Below, in pieces: positions 38,045-49,278 of a stretch of DNA of 64,000 bases. The position numbers and the translations under genes are program-made. Source of the stretch: Eutypella sp. D-1 (taxonomy: Eukaryota; Ascomycota; Sordariomycetes; Xylariales; Diatrypaceae); assembly GCA_023313575.1 (NCBI GenBank), contig JAJTTP010000004.1, positions 2,728,001 through 2,792,000 on the forward strand, read 5' to 3'. Position 1 is the first letter of the stretch; every line of letters starts with the position of its first letter. The notes beneath the pieces were generated by a model, which saw nothing but the letters and a program-made list of their open reading frames with translations, searched no databases and was not told the DNA's origin.

Positions 38045-40448
38045 ATGCCCGGATCTTCACGAATCATGCCCCGACGGGCGCGGCAGCGCTATAACCTGCA
38101 ACGCAAGAGAACCGCACTTGGTGTTTCTTTAGCACCTGGCCAGATGCCAGTGGACGCGCTGGATCCTGCATTTAGCCCCCATGCCGGCTCTGAATCCGAT
38201 TCGGACCTCGACTCTGGCTATAGCTCTTTTAATGATGACCCGCGCGAGCCCACCGGATTTTACGACGACTTATTAACTAAATTCGAAAACGAAGGCCCAA
38301 CTTTGGCCAACCATGGCAAGAACACGAAAAAAATGATACGCGAGCAGGAGGAGAAATGGAACAAGTTAGTAGCCTTCTCGCGACGGGAACACGATGTGAC
38401 CGGTAGATAAACTAAACCCAGTCTGGAGCAGATTCTGCGAAACCCGTAATGTGGATCCAATTCAGATGCTGAACAAGTGCGATCCCGCCTTGTTTAAACT
38501 TTATCTGGTCTGGCGCATTCGGAACGCGAGGATCCACAAAGAATCGACCATCATAACGTACTGGAAAGCTCTCAGTCTGCTCTACTCACAGAGAACGGCC
38601 GGATGGATGAAAGAAGACGTCTTGTATGATATCCGCAACGTAAGTTGGTTGTTTCGGCTCGTCCACCGATGTTCTCGTTCTCACCTCAGGCAGTGGATCC
38701 ATACGTACCTCACTCCAACTTACGGGCTGGACACAACGAGAAAGGAAAAGGCCGGGATCTTCGTGGAAGACCTGGCGGCGCTCTTGAATTATCACTGGAT
38801 CCGGGACAGCGAAGTCTTCGCCCACGAGCGCTTGCGCGTGCAGCTGGCGACCAACCTCATTTTAGCCGGCGCTACTGCTACGCGGCCGGGGGCGCTTATT
38901 GGCCAGCTACGGTACGAGCACCTGGAATTCCAGCTATTCCCGCCACTCGCGAGCGGCGAGCGTCCGCGTGTCGTCCTGCGAGTGAACCTGGAGCATATCA
39001 AGAGATCTGGGGGGAGGTCCGAGCCGAAAGCGTTTGCGTTTCGCGAAGACGACATGCTCCTTTACGACCCCCTCATCCCCATCATGGCCCTGGCCTTTGC
39101 TGACGGCGCATTCTCTAACGAGTTTAAAGATGCCGGCGATATTTATCAACTCGTCATCCCTGCGGATTGCGACCGTATCCGACTGCACTGGAAGGACGAA
39201 TGGCTCGGGCGGCCCGTCTTCCGCGACGTGGAGCAGTCGGATGGCATCGTCCGGGTTTCTCCTACCAAGCCCCTTCAGTACGGCAAAGAACGACGCCACT
39301 TGCTCCGCCTCGGCCGATCGATCGGGTTGGCCAAATCCCTCGAATGGTACGATCTTCGTCGCGGGTCGGGGAAGAAGCTCAATGGTAAGTAAGTTGGCTG
39401 TCGTGCGGAACACGAAAGGGTGCTTACTCGTCTAGAATGTCTCACGCCCGAGGAACGGAACAAGATCATGGGCCATCGTCAAGGTGATTCGAGCGTGTAT
39501 GTGACGTACTACATGTCCACCTTTATCGACGCAGACTGCCAGTCCATCTGTTTTGGCAGCGCTCCGCAGCACGACCTGGTCCATCTCGCCGGGCGGCTCC
39601 TGCGTCACGGTGGGGCGCCAACAGCCCTCACAGACCAGCAGAGGTTCGAGGTTAGTCAGGATCCCAAGCTGGTGGCATACTGTCGAAAAAAGACGAAAGC
39701 TTTGGAGCAGTGGAAGTCGCAAGGGTACCGTTCCCGGCAGGCCGCCGAGGGAACCAAGATGGCATCCCGCTACGATTATTACAAGAAGAAGGCAGACAGT
39801 CTCAGCAAAAGGTTAAAGGCCGACCGGCTTCAACGTGCCATTAGAGACTTTCACGGCTCGATCCACATTGAAGAAGTGCATCGACAGCTGAGTGGCATCA
39901 AACCATCGGCTATATTGGCACCACGGACGATTGAATACGAACTTCCGGAACGGGCGCAGGCGGCACGCTTATTCTCTAAGGTCGCGGACGGACTTAGCAG
40001 GTCTGAGCTTAACGTGTTGCGTATAGATCTTATCACGACGCTTACCAAACTCTCTCAACGGCGAGAAAGCCCCTGTCGCCGTGAAATGACGGGTCGCCGC
40101 AAGCCAAGCGGTTATACAACGAGCGGTTATAAAACGACGAGCAAAAAAAGTGGTAGCCTCACACAAACAGCTTCGCAAGGCAGACCGGAATACATGGATC
40201 CTTCTCCGCTATTCTGCCCCTTTTGTCGTGGGGCTGATAAGGAAGTAGGCGATACGCAACGGGAGAAGCGGTGGCGCATCGATAGCCTAGGCAGACATAT
40301 CTGTGGCCAACACCTTAAAAGGAGGCGCGTCCCGTTTGATTGCCCTTATGATGGCTGCACGGAAGTTCTCGAGGGCGCCGAACATTTTGCAAATCATACG
40401 GCCCGGCAACACGCGCTGCGTCTACCGCCAGCAGCAATTCCGAGATAA
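38045..40448 (+). CDS. DUF3435 protein B (Starship captain-type tyrosine recombinase-like)
   Basis: Proposed exons 38045-38364, 38432-38639, 38694-39384 and 39436-40448; introns 67, 54 and 51 bp; 743 residues. Same plan as gene A: acidic Ser/Asp N-terminus (SESDSDLDSGYSS), the 'FYDDLL...NEGPTLANHGK' block, the 'FKLYLVWRIRN...ESTIITYWK' block, candidate Arg in 'TATRPGAL' (about 240), 'YDLRRGSGKKLN', 'IMGHRQGDSSVYVTYYM' with His and Tyr, and C-terminal CPFC...H and CPYDGC...HTARQH zinc-finger-like motifs. Exons 2 and 3 are exactly as long as in gene A (208 and 691 nt) with the same phases, so the two are paralogues, but they differ at many residues. The frame is intact. Points toward the P450. 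Confidence 0.88.
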
Positions 40449-41463
40449 GTTATGGCATAGCTTATATTACTATATTTGGCCCGATGCTCGCTCGTGGTGC
40501 AGTCGAAGGGTGTATATAAGGAGAGCCGCGGGATTTGAAGCAGCCAAATGACTAGTTATGTTCGTCGATAGTTGGTAAAAAAGGGCCAAATCCAAATTGT
40601 GTTTATATAATTAGATTCGTATGGATAACATAGTTGGAACTATAGATTTATATTACGTACTACCCTATTCTGTTAAAACTATGCCACTTCCTCGTAGCAC
40701 CGCCCTTTACTTAATCCCTTGCATTTATGGAAATAGTTCTTGCTTTGTTTAAGACAGATACTCGTCGACCCCACCTGGCCGTTCTGGTTCGCCGGTTTAT
40801 TAAGGAAAAGAAGAAAGCAAGAAGAAAAAAGGGGGAAGCAAGGAAGTAAAGGATTTCTCAGGGCACCGGTATTGCGTGCTATAAACAAAGGATCCAGGAA
40901 TCTACTAGTAAGACCATATTCCTGCGTCAGGAAGAAAGGATACCGCCAATACTTCATACGGTCCTGACCTCTTTTATGTATTTCAGATGCTTGCCAGATT
41001 ATCATATAACCTCGTTACTCAAAACCCCTTTTCGATCACCGACGTAGCCAGCTCCTTTCTGCTCAGGACCTTATACCATTCTTACTTGTATAATCCCCGA
41101 CTGGATTACTGGCTAGGGATAAGCCATCCTTTACGATGTATCCCTTCGGCAAAAAGGTCATATACTACCAACGGCAAAACACGGTCAAGTTCCTTAATGC
41201 CTTTGGCAAAGGCATACATCATACGATATTTCCGTTTAGCCGGGCCTAGTCATTCTCTGTTTCAGGAAAGCTTTACCGAGGGAGCATTGCCAAGGGATAC
41301 TACTTCTACCCGATAATGATACGTAGCTGCCGCGTAAGATGTGCTGACTGTACTGAAGCGTAGTATGATTTCTATCGTCCCTCTGCCCCGTGCCCAGTAT
41401 CAGTGGCATTGTAGATATCGAATCGCCATCGTCCCATAATAACAAGCTGAAGCCGATGCAAAC
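40449..41463. other. Intergenic region, no gene seen
   Basis: About 1 kb between DUF3435 B and the P450. Frames at 40,679-41,005 (-) and 40,987-41,316 (+) are open for about 100 codons but have no recognisable content, and neither has splice or start support. If gene B heads a Starship, the P450 would be either cargo or flank. Confidence 0.4.
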
Positions 41464-43211
41464 ATGATAGCCCAGATCGTCGCGTCCTTTATATCTTGCA
41501 GCGCCTATGGACTGATTTGCTTTCTTTTATACCATGGCTACGTCCATATTACTTCTCCGTTTCGCCCGATCCCCAGGCCTTTCTGGGCTATAACTACCAA
41601 CTTATGGCGCTTCCTGGACCAGTGCAGAGGAACTCAGCCGCTGACACACCAGCAGCTCCATGAAAAGCTAGGGCCTGCCGTCCGCATAGCCGCGACCATG
41701 ATCAGCCTAAGCGATCCAAGCCTCCTACGGACCGTATATGCAACGCGCGGCGGGTTCTTCAAGGTTTGTTCATCGGTTTTGCCGTTGGGTCAACTTTGCG
41801 ACGGAAATGCCAAGTGAATCGGGAACAGAGTGACTTTTATTCCATCAGCGACGTGGTGTGGGGAACGAGACTGATCAAAACCATCTTCAGCACACGAAGT
41901 AACGAGGCGCATAAATTCCGTTATCCGCCCAATCTGGCGGTTCCACTCGTTCAAAAATATTCTCGGCATGGAACCCTGATAGACAGGGCCATCATGACCT
42001 TATGCCAGCAGTTGGAGGAGCGTTTTATCGACAGCAACAACAGGGCATATAACATCTCCGACTGGATCGGATACTGTACGTGAGCCCGGATGCAATAGAT
42101 ACCGCCCTCGTACTCCTGCTAAGATGCCCACCAGTCACGTGAGATGCCATGGGCGAGAGTAATTCAGCAGACAGTTAAGCTTTTTTCAATCAGGTTCTGA
42201 CGTTGACGGGATGATTCACAAAGCTAAGAAAGCAACCTGTTACCTTGGCATGGTGGGCCAAATCCCTTTTCTTCACAAGCTATTGAAAAGCTTCCCCTTC
42301 CTAGGCCAGCTCGTGCCTTTTACCAAGGCGATTACGTTTTGCGTGCAGCAGCTGCAGGAGCGCACGGGCCGTCCAGGACCGGAAAAGGAGAGCGATTTCC
42401 TAGGGAGCTTCTGGGAGGCTAAGAAAATATACCCCACAGTAGGCAATGACGAGGTGATCGGGTATCGTTTACTCGACGTAAGATCAGAACCTCCTTGATA
42501 CGATGACCGTGTTTCGGCTACTGAGGACTTTTAGGTCCTTGCAGGAGCCGAGTCCATCGCCGTGATCCAGAAAGTGATCATATACCATGCTCTGCGACAG
42601 CCTCATGTTGTCGCCAGACTTCGAGACGAGCTGGATGCTGCCGACCTGTCTTACACTGTCCCATATAAGCAGACATGGCAGCTCGCGTACCTCGACGCTA
42701 TCGTTCAGGAAGCACTCCGCATCCACCCACCCATAAGTGGTCTTCTCGAGCGGGCGGTGCCAGAGCCCGGCCTCTTGCTACCGGACGGTCGTGCTACCCC
42801 CCCGGGAACGATTGTCGGCATGAACCAGTGGGTCATCACGCGCAATAAGGAGGTGTTCGGCCACGATGCTGAGGATTTTTGTCCGGAGAGATGGCTCGTA
42901 GAAAACGACAAGTGCGAGACTGATTACCGCGTACGCCTGAGACGGATGAAGGATGTTGCCGGCTTCGCGTTTGGTGGCGGGAACAGGGCCTGCATCGGGA
43001 AAAGACTGCCAAGAGCGGAGCTGTATAAGACGACGGCTACCTTGTTTGGAAAGTACAACGTAAGACGTACGGATTGCCCAAGATGCTGCCGTTCGGGTCC
43101 TAACCACGCTTATAGATGAAGCTAGCGGACAACAGCCACGGGTTAGCCATCCAACCCGGGTGGATTGTGTCTATCGGCGACATTCACATTCGTCTATGGC
43201 GGCGATCATAA
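41464..43211 (+). CDS. Cytochrome P450 (pisatin-demethylase-like group), locally damaged
   Basis: Haem-thiolate monooxygenase. Proposed exons 41464-41763, 41829-42075, 42194-42477, 42535-43059 and 43116-43211; phases add up to 483 residues, short for the family. The N-terminal membrane anchor, 'LHEKLGPAVRI', 'SDPSLLRTVYATRGGFFKSDFY', I-helix (AGAES in place of AG[A/S]DT), EALR (about 336-339) and haem loop FAFGGGNRACIGK (Cys about 430) are visible, and the last exon ends IRLWRRS. Two oddities: residues around 41,910-41,970 match the family only in the +1 frame ('RPI...F...MEP'), then the original frame resumes at 'LIDRAI'; and the usual 'FDVIGELTFSKPLGFLE' segment is missing at the 42,076-42,193 intron. 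The gene may be non-functional although its frame is open. Confidence 0.72.
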
Positions 43212-44441
43212 TTCACTCGTGCCAGGGAAGTCACTAAGAGTATGGTAGAATAAGGCAGGGCCCGGTTCGGGGTGAACGGTATAGTGGCTTCTTGATCAAC
43301 TTGCTACCGGTTCGTCTTCGAATAAAGAATGAATGACCAGATACATAGGAAATGCGTCCGTTTATAAAATCCGTGCTCTTATGTATTTGATGTTGCTTTA
43401 TAGTGCTTTATTATCCGTATAAATCACCAGCTTTGTATTTTGTAACGGTCTGTGGTATCTAAAGGAGCACCGCTTACCAGTGATGTTTACAGGTCGACAG
43501 ATGTAAGACTAAGATCTTCGTATTAGACCGGCAATATCCCTAGATCCAAGCTACCAGCTTATTAATGCGCTCATGACCTCTTTCGTAGTTCGAGACATGG
43601 ACAGTTTGTAACGCATGTCGGCTACTTAAGATACCCGAGATAAGAACCCCCAGATCATTTGAGCCCATACGGTCCCCTTTATTCTCGGACCCCCGACAAA
43701 CGATCTCAAAGCTATTGTTCGGAAGCATCCCACTTCCAGCTATTATTCTTGATAAGGTCCGTACACGCACACACACAGGGCACACACTCACTACCTAAGT
43801 ATGTATGCACACATCCTTGAGGCTGAGGTGTCACCGCTACCAATTTACAAGGTAGAGGGGGGAACGGCTCACTCTGCGCATTCTGCGTTTACCAACCGAC
43901 CAAATTTTTTTTTTTACGCACACTTCTTCAATATCGAATTCTGGTCCTGGTTTTTTTTTCTTAATTGAAATCTTTTCCATTTTAATTGAAACTCCCTTTC
44001 CGTCGAAAAAAGGGACCGACTGGCAATCGTTCTTCACCGCCGGAATCTAGACGGGGTACTCGTTTAACCCCCCGGGCGAATTTCTTTAGGACCGTTTGCT
44101 ACTTTCTGATGAATGAGACTTGCGGTCGTCGTGGTAACTCGGGGCTGCGGTGCAAGCCTTCTATGATCGGATCTTTCTGTATTCTCGTCACCATATCGCC
44201 GACGAGATAGAAGGGAAGGAAAGGTCCTGGATTTCCCCTTTTTAAACTCTGTTTCTCTTCTTTCCTTTTGAAGCATATATATTTTTTTCTGGAGTCGCAG
44301 GATTCTGCGTCGAACTTACCGCCGGCGAAGCAGCCCTATCCATCATCGCACGGTCCTTCTTGAAATTTCAACACTTGTATACAAAACCACCCGGCCGGGC
44401 CTTCTGACCGGACTGCCGGGAAGCACGGGCTCGTCGCCAGC
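43212..44441. other. Intergenic region upstream of the b561-like gene
   Basis: About 1.2 kb. Contains a CA-rich simple repeat near 43,763-43,790 and poly-T runs at 43,904-43,914 and 43,950-43,960. The last 250 bp are C/T-rich and probably promoter and 5' UTR. No supported gene. Small frames here show only low-complexity basic translation. Confidence 0.5.
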
Positions 44442-47085
44442 ATGGCGTCAGCCGAAGGGCTGTCGGCCCCAGGGTCGGCCGAGTACTCGTCAGACACCAT
44501 GACCGTGGGCGACGGCACGTGGGACTTCACCAAGAACACGTTCCTGCTACCGAACCTCGCCGGCCCGAATTTCGAGACCATGCGGTACAACGGTAAGTTT
44601 TTTGTTTTGTTTTGGTGAGACCGTTACAATGCTAGCTACCTAGTGATCTGGGCATCACAATGCTGACGATATATCTCTTCTTCTTCTTCTTCTCCTTTAA
44701 GGCATAGGCAATCGCTTCTCGACCGTCCCGCAGTACCACCGGCTCGTAACGGGCCATGGCGTCCTCGCCACCATCGTCTTCCTCTTCCTGGTGCCCGCCG
44801 CCATCATGCACGCGCGGTTCCACACGCCGCCGCCGGGGGCCCGGCCGAGCAGGCGGATCCACATCTACCTGCAGGCCCTGTCTGTGCTGCTGCTAACCGT
44901 CGTCTTCGTGCTCGGCTGGTTCGCGGTCGGGCCCAACCGCAGCTGGACGAACCCGCACCACGTCATCGGCCTCACCATCTACGTCATGTTCCTACTCCAG
45001 GCCGTCGGCGGCATGCTGGTCAAAAGCATCAGGAAGAAGTCGCTACGGCTGATGATCCACCGCTGGCACGGCAGGGCGATAGCACTGCTGGGGTTCGCGC
45101 AGGTGCCCCTGGGCCTGGCGCTCTACGGCTCTCCCAAGGTCACCTTCATCCTGTATGCTATATGGATGGCGTTCCTGTTCGTGACGTATTTCGTCCTCAG
45201 CTGGCGGCACGAGACCTATCGCGAAGACTACATGATCCACGGCGGGCGATCGGAAGCCACCTGGACGACTTCGGACGCTACGTCGAAGCACAAGTCCGGA
45301 TGGATCGGCCCGTTGGCCCTGGGTGCGGCGGCGCTCACCCTTTTCCGGCGACACAACAAGAATAAGGAACGCGATCGGAGCAGGAGCCGCAGCAGGTCGA
45401 TGTCCCGAAGTCGCAGGGGCCCTCCGGAGGTGGTCTCATCGAGGAGAGACTCGCCGAGCGGCTACCTAGACGAGAAATACTCCGAAAGGACCGACGACCG
45501 CAAAGGAGGTGGATTGGTAAACAAGTTTCTGGGTCTGGCAGCGGTTCTCGGGGCGGGAGGTCTCGCCAAGAACATGAAGGACCGACGTGAGAAGCGAAGG
45601 TACGGCGACGAGGAGTATTCGGCTGTCGCGACAGACACCACCCCTAGCCGTCCTCGAAGACTTCACCGGGACGACTACACCGACAGCGAACTTAGTGAGG
45701 ACCGCACCGCGCTAGGTGGCAAGGGGCGGGCGTCGATGGTCTCCGGGCCAGGTGGTCGTTCCGCCGCCGCCGCCGCTCTTAGCGCCGCTGAGTCTCGAAC
45801 GACCAGACCCGTGACACCACCGGCTGCACGACCAGCTCAGTCGAGAGTAACCAGCTACCTACCGTCCGACTACTTCGAGGATTACGACAGTCCGTCGCGG
45901 CGAGTAGAGAAGGAGGAAGAGAGTGGCGGCGCTGGCAAGGGTATCCTCGGCGGTCTCGGGCTTGGATGGTTCGCGAACAAGTTCAAGGGCAAGAACGACA
46001 AGAAGGCGGAGGAAGAGCGGCTGAGGTTAGAAGACGAGAGGAGGGACGGCCGACACGGCTCGAGGTACACGGGGGCACCGTCAGAATCGGTCATGACGAG
46101 GACGACATTCACCGAAGAAACAGGCTCTTCTCAGCTCGAGGCGCGCCCGCCCGGAGCCAGCCACAGTGGGCCCCCGATGCCGCCGCTCGGCGCAGACAAT
46201 CTGCCACCGCCGCCCATGGGCGGACCGCAGCGGCGCCGCGACTCACGCTCCCGCTCCCGTTCCCGCTCCCAGCCCGGTAACGGACCCGTCGACATGCCGG
46301 CGATGCCACCCGACCCCGCAGGCCTGTTTTCTTCTCTGAACCCGCCACAGTCGGCCACCGAGTCCTACATGTCTGCGAGCGCGGGGCGACCGCAACCGAG
46401 GAGACAGAATTCGCACAGGTATCAGGACGGGGAAAGGGCGGCGGCGGCCGCCGCCGCGACGGCCCACAGCCTCGCGCAGGAGCAGGAGGAGGAGCGCCGC
46501 AGGGCCCAGAGCCGGGCGCCGCCCGGGAGCCAGCCCGTCAGCGTCAAGGTCAAGTACCATGACGACCGCGGCAACGTGACGCTGCGCCGGCTGACGGATG
46601 AAGAGGCCGCTGCTGCGCGACAGGACCGCCAGAGGAGGTCGAACTCCGTAAGCAGCCTCTCAGGCAGCGAGACTACCCCAGGCCGCCGCCGCAGGTACCG
46701 GCGGAGCTCGACGAGCTCGCGGCGCGGCGGCTCTGAGGACGCGGGGACGGCGGAGCCGCCGTCCCCCTCGGCGCTTTCGCCGCCCGCCCCCTCCTTCGCC
46801 GGCCGTCGACAGAAGGACTCCGCGTACTACTCAGGCCAGCCGGGCCCCTCCGGCGGCGGAGGCGGAGGCGGAGGTGGCTACCCAGCCGCGGCCCAGACTG
46901 TCTCTAGCATCGGCAGTCCGGAGAGCCACGGCACACACGGCACCTGGAGCGCGCTGAGCCCGGCGCCTAGTAGCCCCGTGACGAACCGCGCGGGGTCCGT
47001 AGCAGCGTCGGCCGCGGACCGCAGGAGGCGGAGGCGAAGCGAGAGGCAGAACGCGCGGCCCGCGGGGACCATGGAGTTCAACTGA
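44442..47085 (+). CDS. Cytochrome b561-type membrane protein with Ser/Arg-rich tail
   Basis: Proposed exons 44442-44592 and 44702-47085 (109-bp intron, GTAAGT donor, CTGAC branch region, TTTAAG acceptor), 844 residues. After a short 'TMTVGDGTWDFTKNTFLLPNLAGPNFETMRYNG' block, which is split by the intron, come five or six transmembrane helices with candidate haem-ligand histidines in 'LVTGHGV', 'TNPHHVIGL' and 'MIHRWHGRAI', the pattern of the fungal cytochrome b561 family. The rest is a long basic, Ser/Arg- and Gly-rich cytosolic tail containing a conserved-looking 'SVKVKYHDDRGNVTLRRLTDEEAAA' motif. It is GC-rich, undamaged and of a type widely kept in Pezizomycotina, so probably core genome. 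Relatives often have a signal peptide; none is visible from this Met, so an unseen upstream exon is possible. Confidence 0.82.
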
Positions 47086-48856
47086 TCCCCGCTCTCTTAA
47101 TCCCCTTATCCTTAGTATCCCCGCTCTCTCCCCCCCCCCTCGTTCCTCCTCCCTTACCTAAGAAAAGAATTGCGCCGAGAACAAAAAATCTCATGGCGGT
47201 GGCGTTCAGAGGAGTTTAATTCTGATTTCTTTTTCCATTGGCCATTCCATCCATCCTGGTTATAGCTGAGAATATAACGCGCACAAGAATGCACATATAA
47301 CGCACATTGGTTGCAATTCTTGACGAAGAGGGGAACCTATACGTACGACTTTCTTAAACGGATGAAATGAGGGATTGATTGAACCTGAACTGGTAAACAA
47401 AAAGGGAAAATTAAAAAAACAGAGACATAATGGGAAACCTTGGATGGAAGGGGATGATGTGTGTGTTTTCTTTTTCTTTATAAGAGCGAAGAGGAAAACC
47501 TGCGAGGGATGGACGGACGGATGGGATGCGTACGACGAACTGAAGCTCACCACGACGACGACCTCGGGACGAAATGAATGATTTCTTTATCTTCTTCTTC
47601 TTCCGGAGGAAGAGAGTATGATGAGGTCCCAGGGGGCTTTTGCGCATAAGGGTTTTTGTTCACTGTCGTTATTTGCTTTATTCTGTTGTTCATATATACG
47701 AGTCTCCCCTGTTTATAAACCTCAATATGTATTGTACTGCGGTGAGAAAGAGAGAGAGAGGTATGTTTTGGTGGCTGGACGGACGCTTTAATGTCGCTTT
47801 CATGAGAAGGGAAACACAGGAATGGAAAAATTCGAGGTATGCTGAATTGGCATGCTTACTGACTCTGACTCGGACAAGGATGTTGTCTCTCTGTGTGTGA
47901 CAAAGCACGAGCGAGATGAAGTGTAATGGTAAACCTTGCCCTATATTGAATCTGCTGTAGGAATCATGATCCCCATTCTCGGGTGATTTGGTGATCGAAA
48001 ATGAACTCCCCTGTTCATCAACGAACTCTCACGGCCACAGCTGGATAAGTAAGCGTGGCAGGGATGTCGCTCTCCTCTCCACCCTAACATCTAATCAGAC
48101 CTATCATATCGTATCGGCCCGGTGCAAAACTTAGTTGACCGTTTTAAACGCGTACGTCTAACCGTACTGTCAGTATGTGCCCCGTTGACGTTATAATTCC
48201 GTTATGCTGAGACAAACGATTGACGCATATACGAGCCATGGCGGTTATAGTGTCCCGGTGTTCTGGGCCAATCATGGGAATAGTGCAGGGATTTTTTCAA
48301 ACGGCCCCCGACAGTTAAGGTGGTAAGCAAGTACATTTCAGGACGGCTGCAATTCAGCTGAACAGGGGATTATCGAATTAGGGCAAATGTCCGTAATATG
48401 CGAGACTTATGTGTACCTGATGGCGCGTTCCCGTGGTCGACGCGCCCAATTAAGGTTCGTATTAACCGCTGACTGTAAGTGTCTGCAGTTAGGAGGCCAC
48501 TTAGATGGCGAAGCACAGCTGGTTGGTGATAACTCTGTGACCTGTGGTCACAGTCCTTATCCCGACCAATCGGTCATCCCGCTCTCCGGGCCCAGCCCTA
48601 GGTCTAGGCCTCGTCATGTATGCATAGTTGCAGCTCTACACCACTTCCTGGCAATCCTTCGCAATCCTCCAAATTCACAACGGCCACCCAGCAAGACATA
48701 ACTGCAGGTGATGGATGGAGATGGTCAGCTAGTGGCTTTCTTAGGAGCCGTTACATGAGGGTTGATTCTCTTGGCGCCTGACTTGTTGCCTCACAAGGCA
48801 TTAAAATCAACCCTTCCTGTGTAGGCGACCCGGTACATATGTAAAACCCGTCATCC
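47086..48856. other. Intergenic region, 3' of the b561-like gene
   Basis: About 1.8 kb. The first 150 bp are C/T-rich 3' UTR-like sequence with a C run at 47,131-47,139. A GA-repeat lies at 47,746-47,759. Frames at 47,260-47,908 on both strands and at 48,387-48,701 have no recognisable content. No gene supported. Confidence 0.5.
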
Positions 48857-48913
48857 CGTCGCCAAGAAGGGTCTTGGTAATCCTATATTCACGTGATCTT
48901 ATCTGTGGGAGGG
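48857..48913 (+). repeat. Left part of an older LTR split by a younger one
   Basis: CGTCGCCAAGAAGGGTCTTGG followed by a CACGTGATCTTATCTGTGGGAGGG tail aligns with the 3' half of the LTRs at 48,914-49,156 and 61,218-61,465. Its continuation is at 49,157-49,186. The 5' part of this older copy was not located. Confidence 0.65.
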
Positions 48914-49156
48914 TGTAACGAAGCTGTCACCACTGGTCTTGATTTTAGATAACAAAGGGCGTAGAAGGGTAAATACTTAGATTGATCGCTGGCTAGCTAA
49001 AGGAGAGACTACCTAGATGGGAGTGATCCCATACCCTTTATATAGAAAAAGGGGCTTCATAGAAACTACTACGTCGCCAAGAGAAAAGGTCTTGGCGACA
49101 CAGCTTATCTTCACGTGACCTTATATCTCTTACCCTGGAATGAGTGGTTTGTAACA
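48914..49156 (+). repeat. Solo LTR, 243 bp, with GAGGG target duplication
   Basis: Begins TGTAACGAAGCTGTCACC and ends GTGGTTTGTAACA. It is flanked on both sides by GAGGG (48,909-48,913 and 49,157-49,161). It closely matches 61,218-61,465, including GTCTTGATTTTAGATAACA and TTAGATTGATCGCTGGCTAG. No internal region is present, so it is a solo LTR. It sits inside an older relative (48,857-48,913 plus 49,157-49,186). Confidence 0.9.
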
Positions 49157-49186
49157 GAGGGGTCTTGGAATGAGTGGTTTGTAACA
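49157..49186 (+). repeat. Right part of the older, split LTR
   Basis: After the GAGGG duplication the sequence GTCTTGGAATGAGTGGTTTG continues to TAACA, the same 3' end as the family's other copies. Joined to 48,857-48,913 it reconstitutes the end of an older LTR. Confidence 0.7.
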
Positions 49187-49278
49187 TGTATTTTCATAAT
49201 CGGAAACTGAATAACGGTGGACGGTGTTATCACCGCCGAGTACATGAACTAGATACTAGATATCCTGGACTTTATGGG

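Noticed and set aside
37473..38132. A 219-codon plus-strand frame before DUF3435 B
   Set aside because: It overlaps the real start of DUF3435 B out of frame and is a Pro/Phe/Trp-rich reading of a pyrimidine-rich promoter with no domain.
38592..40178. Several minus-strand frames of 65-159 codons across DUF3435 B
   Set aside because: All are shadows of the GC-rich plus-strand exons, which carry the domain motifs and the splice logic.
44632..46560. Minus-strand and alternate frames over the b561-like gene
   Set aside because: They are low-complexity Arg/Gly/Pro translations of the GC-rich sense exon.
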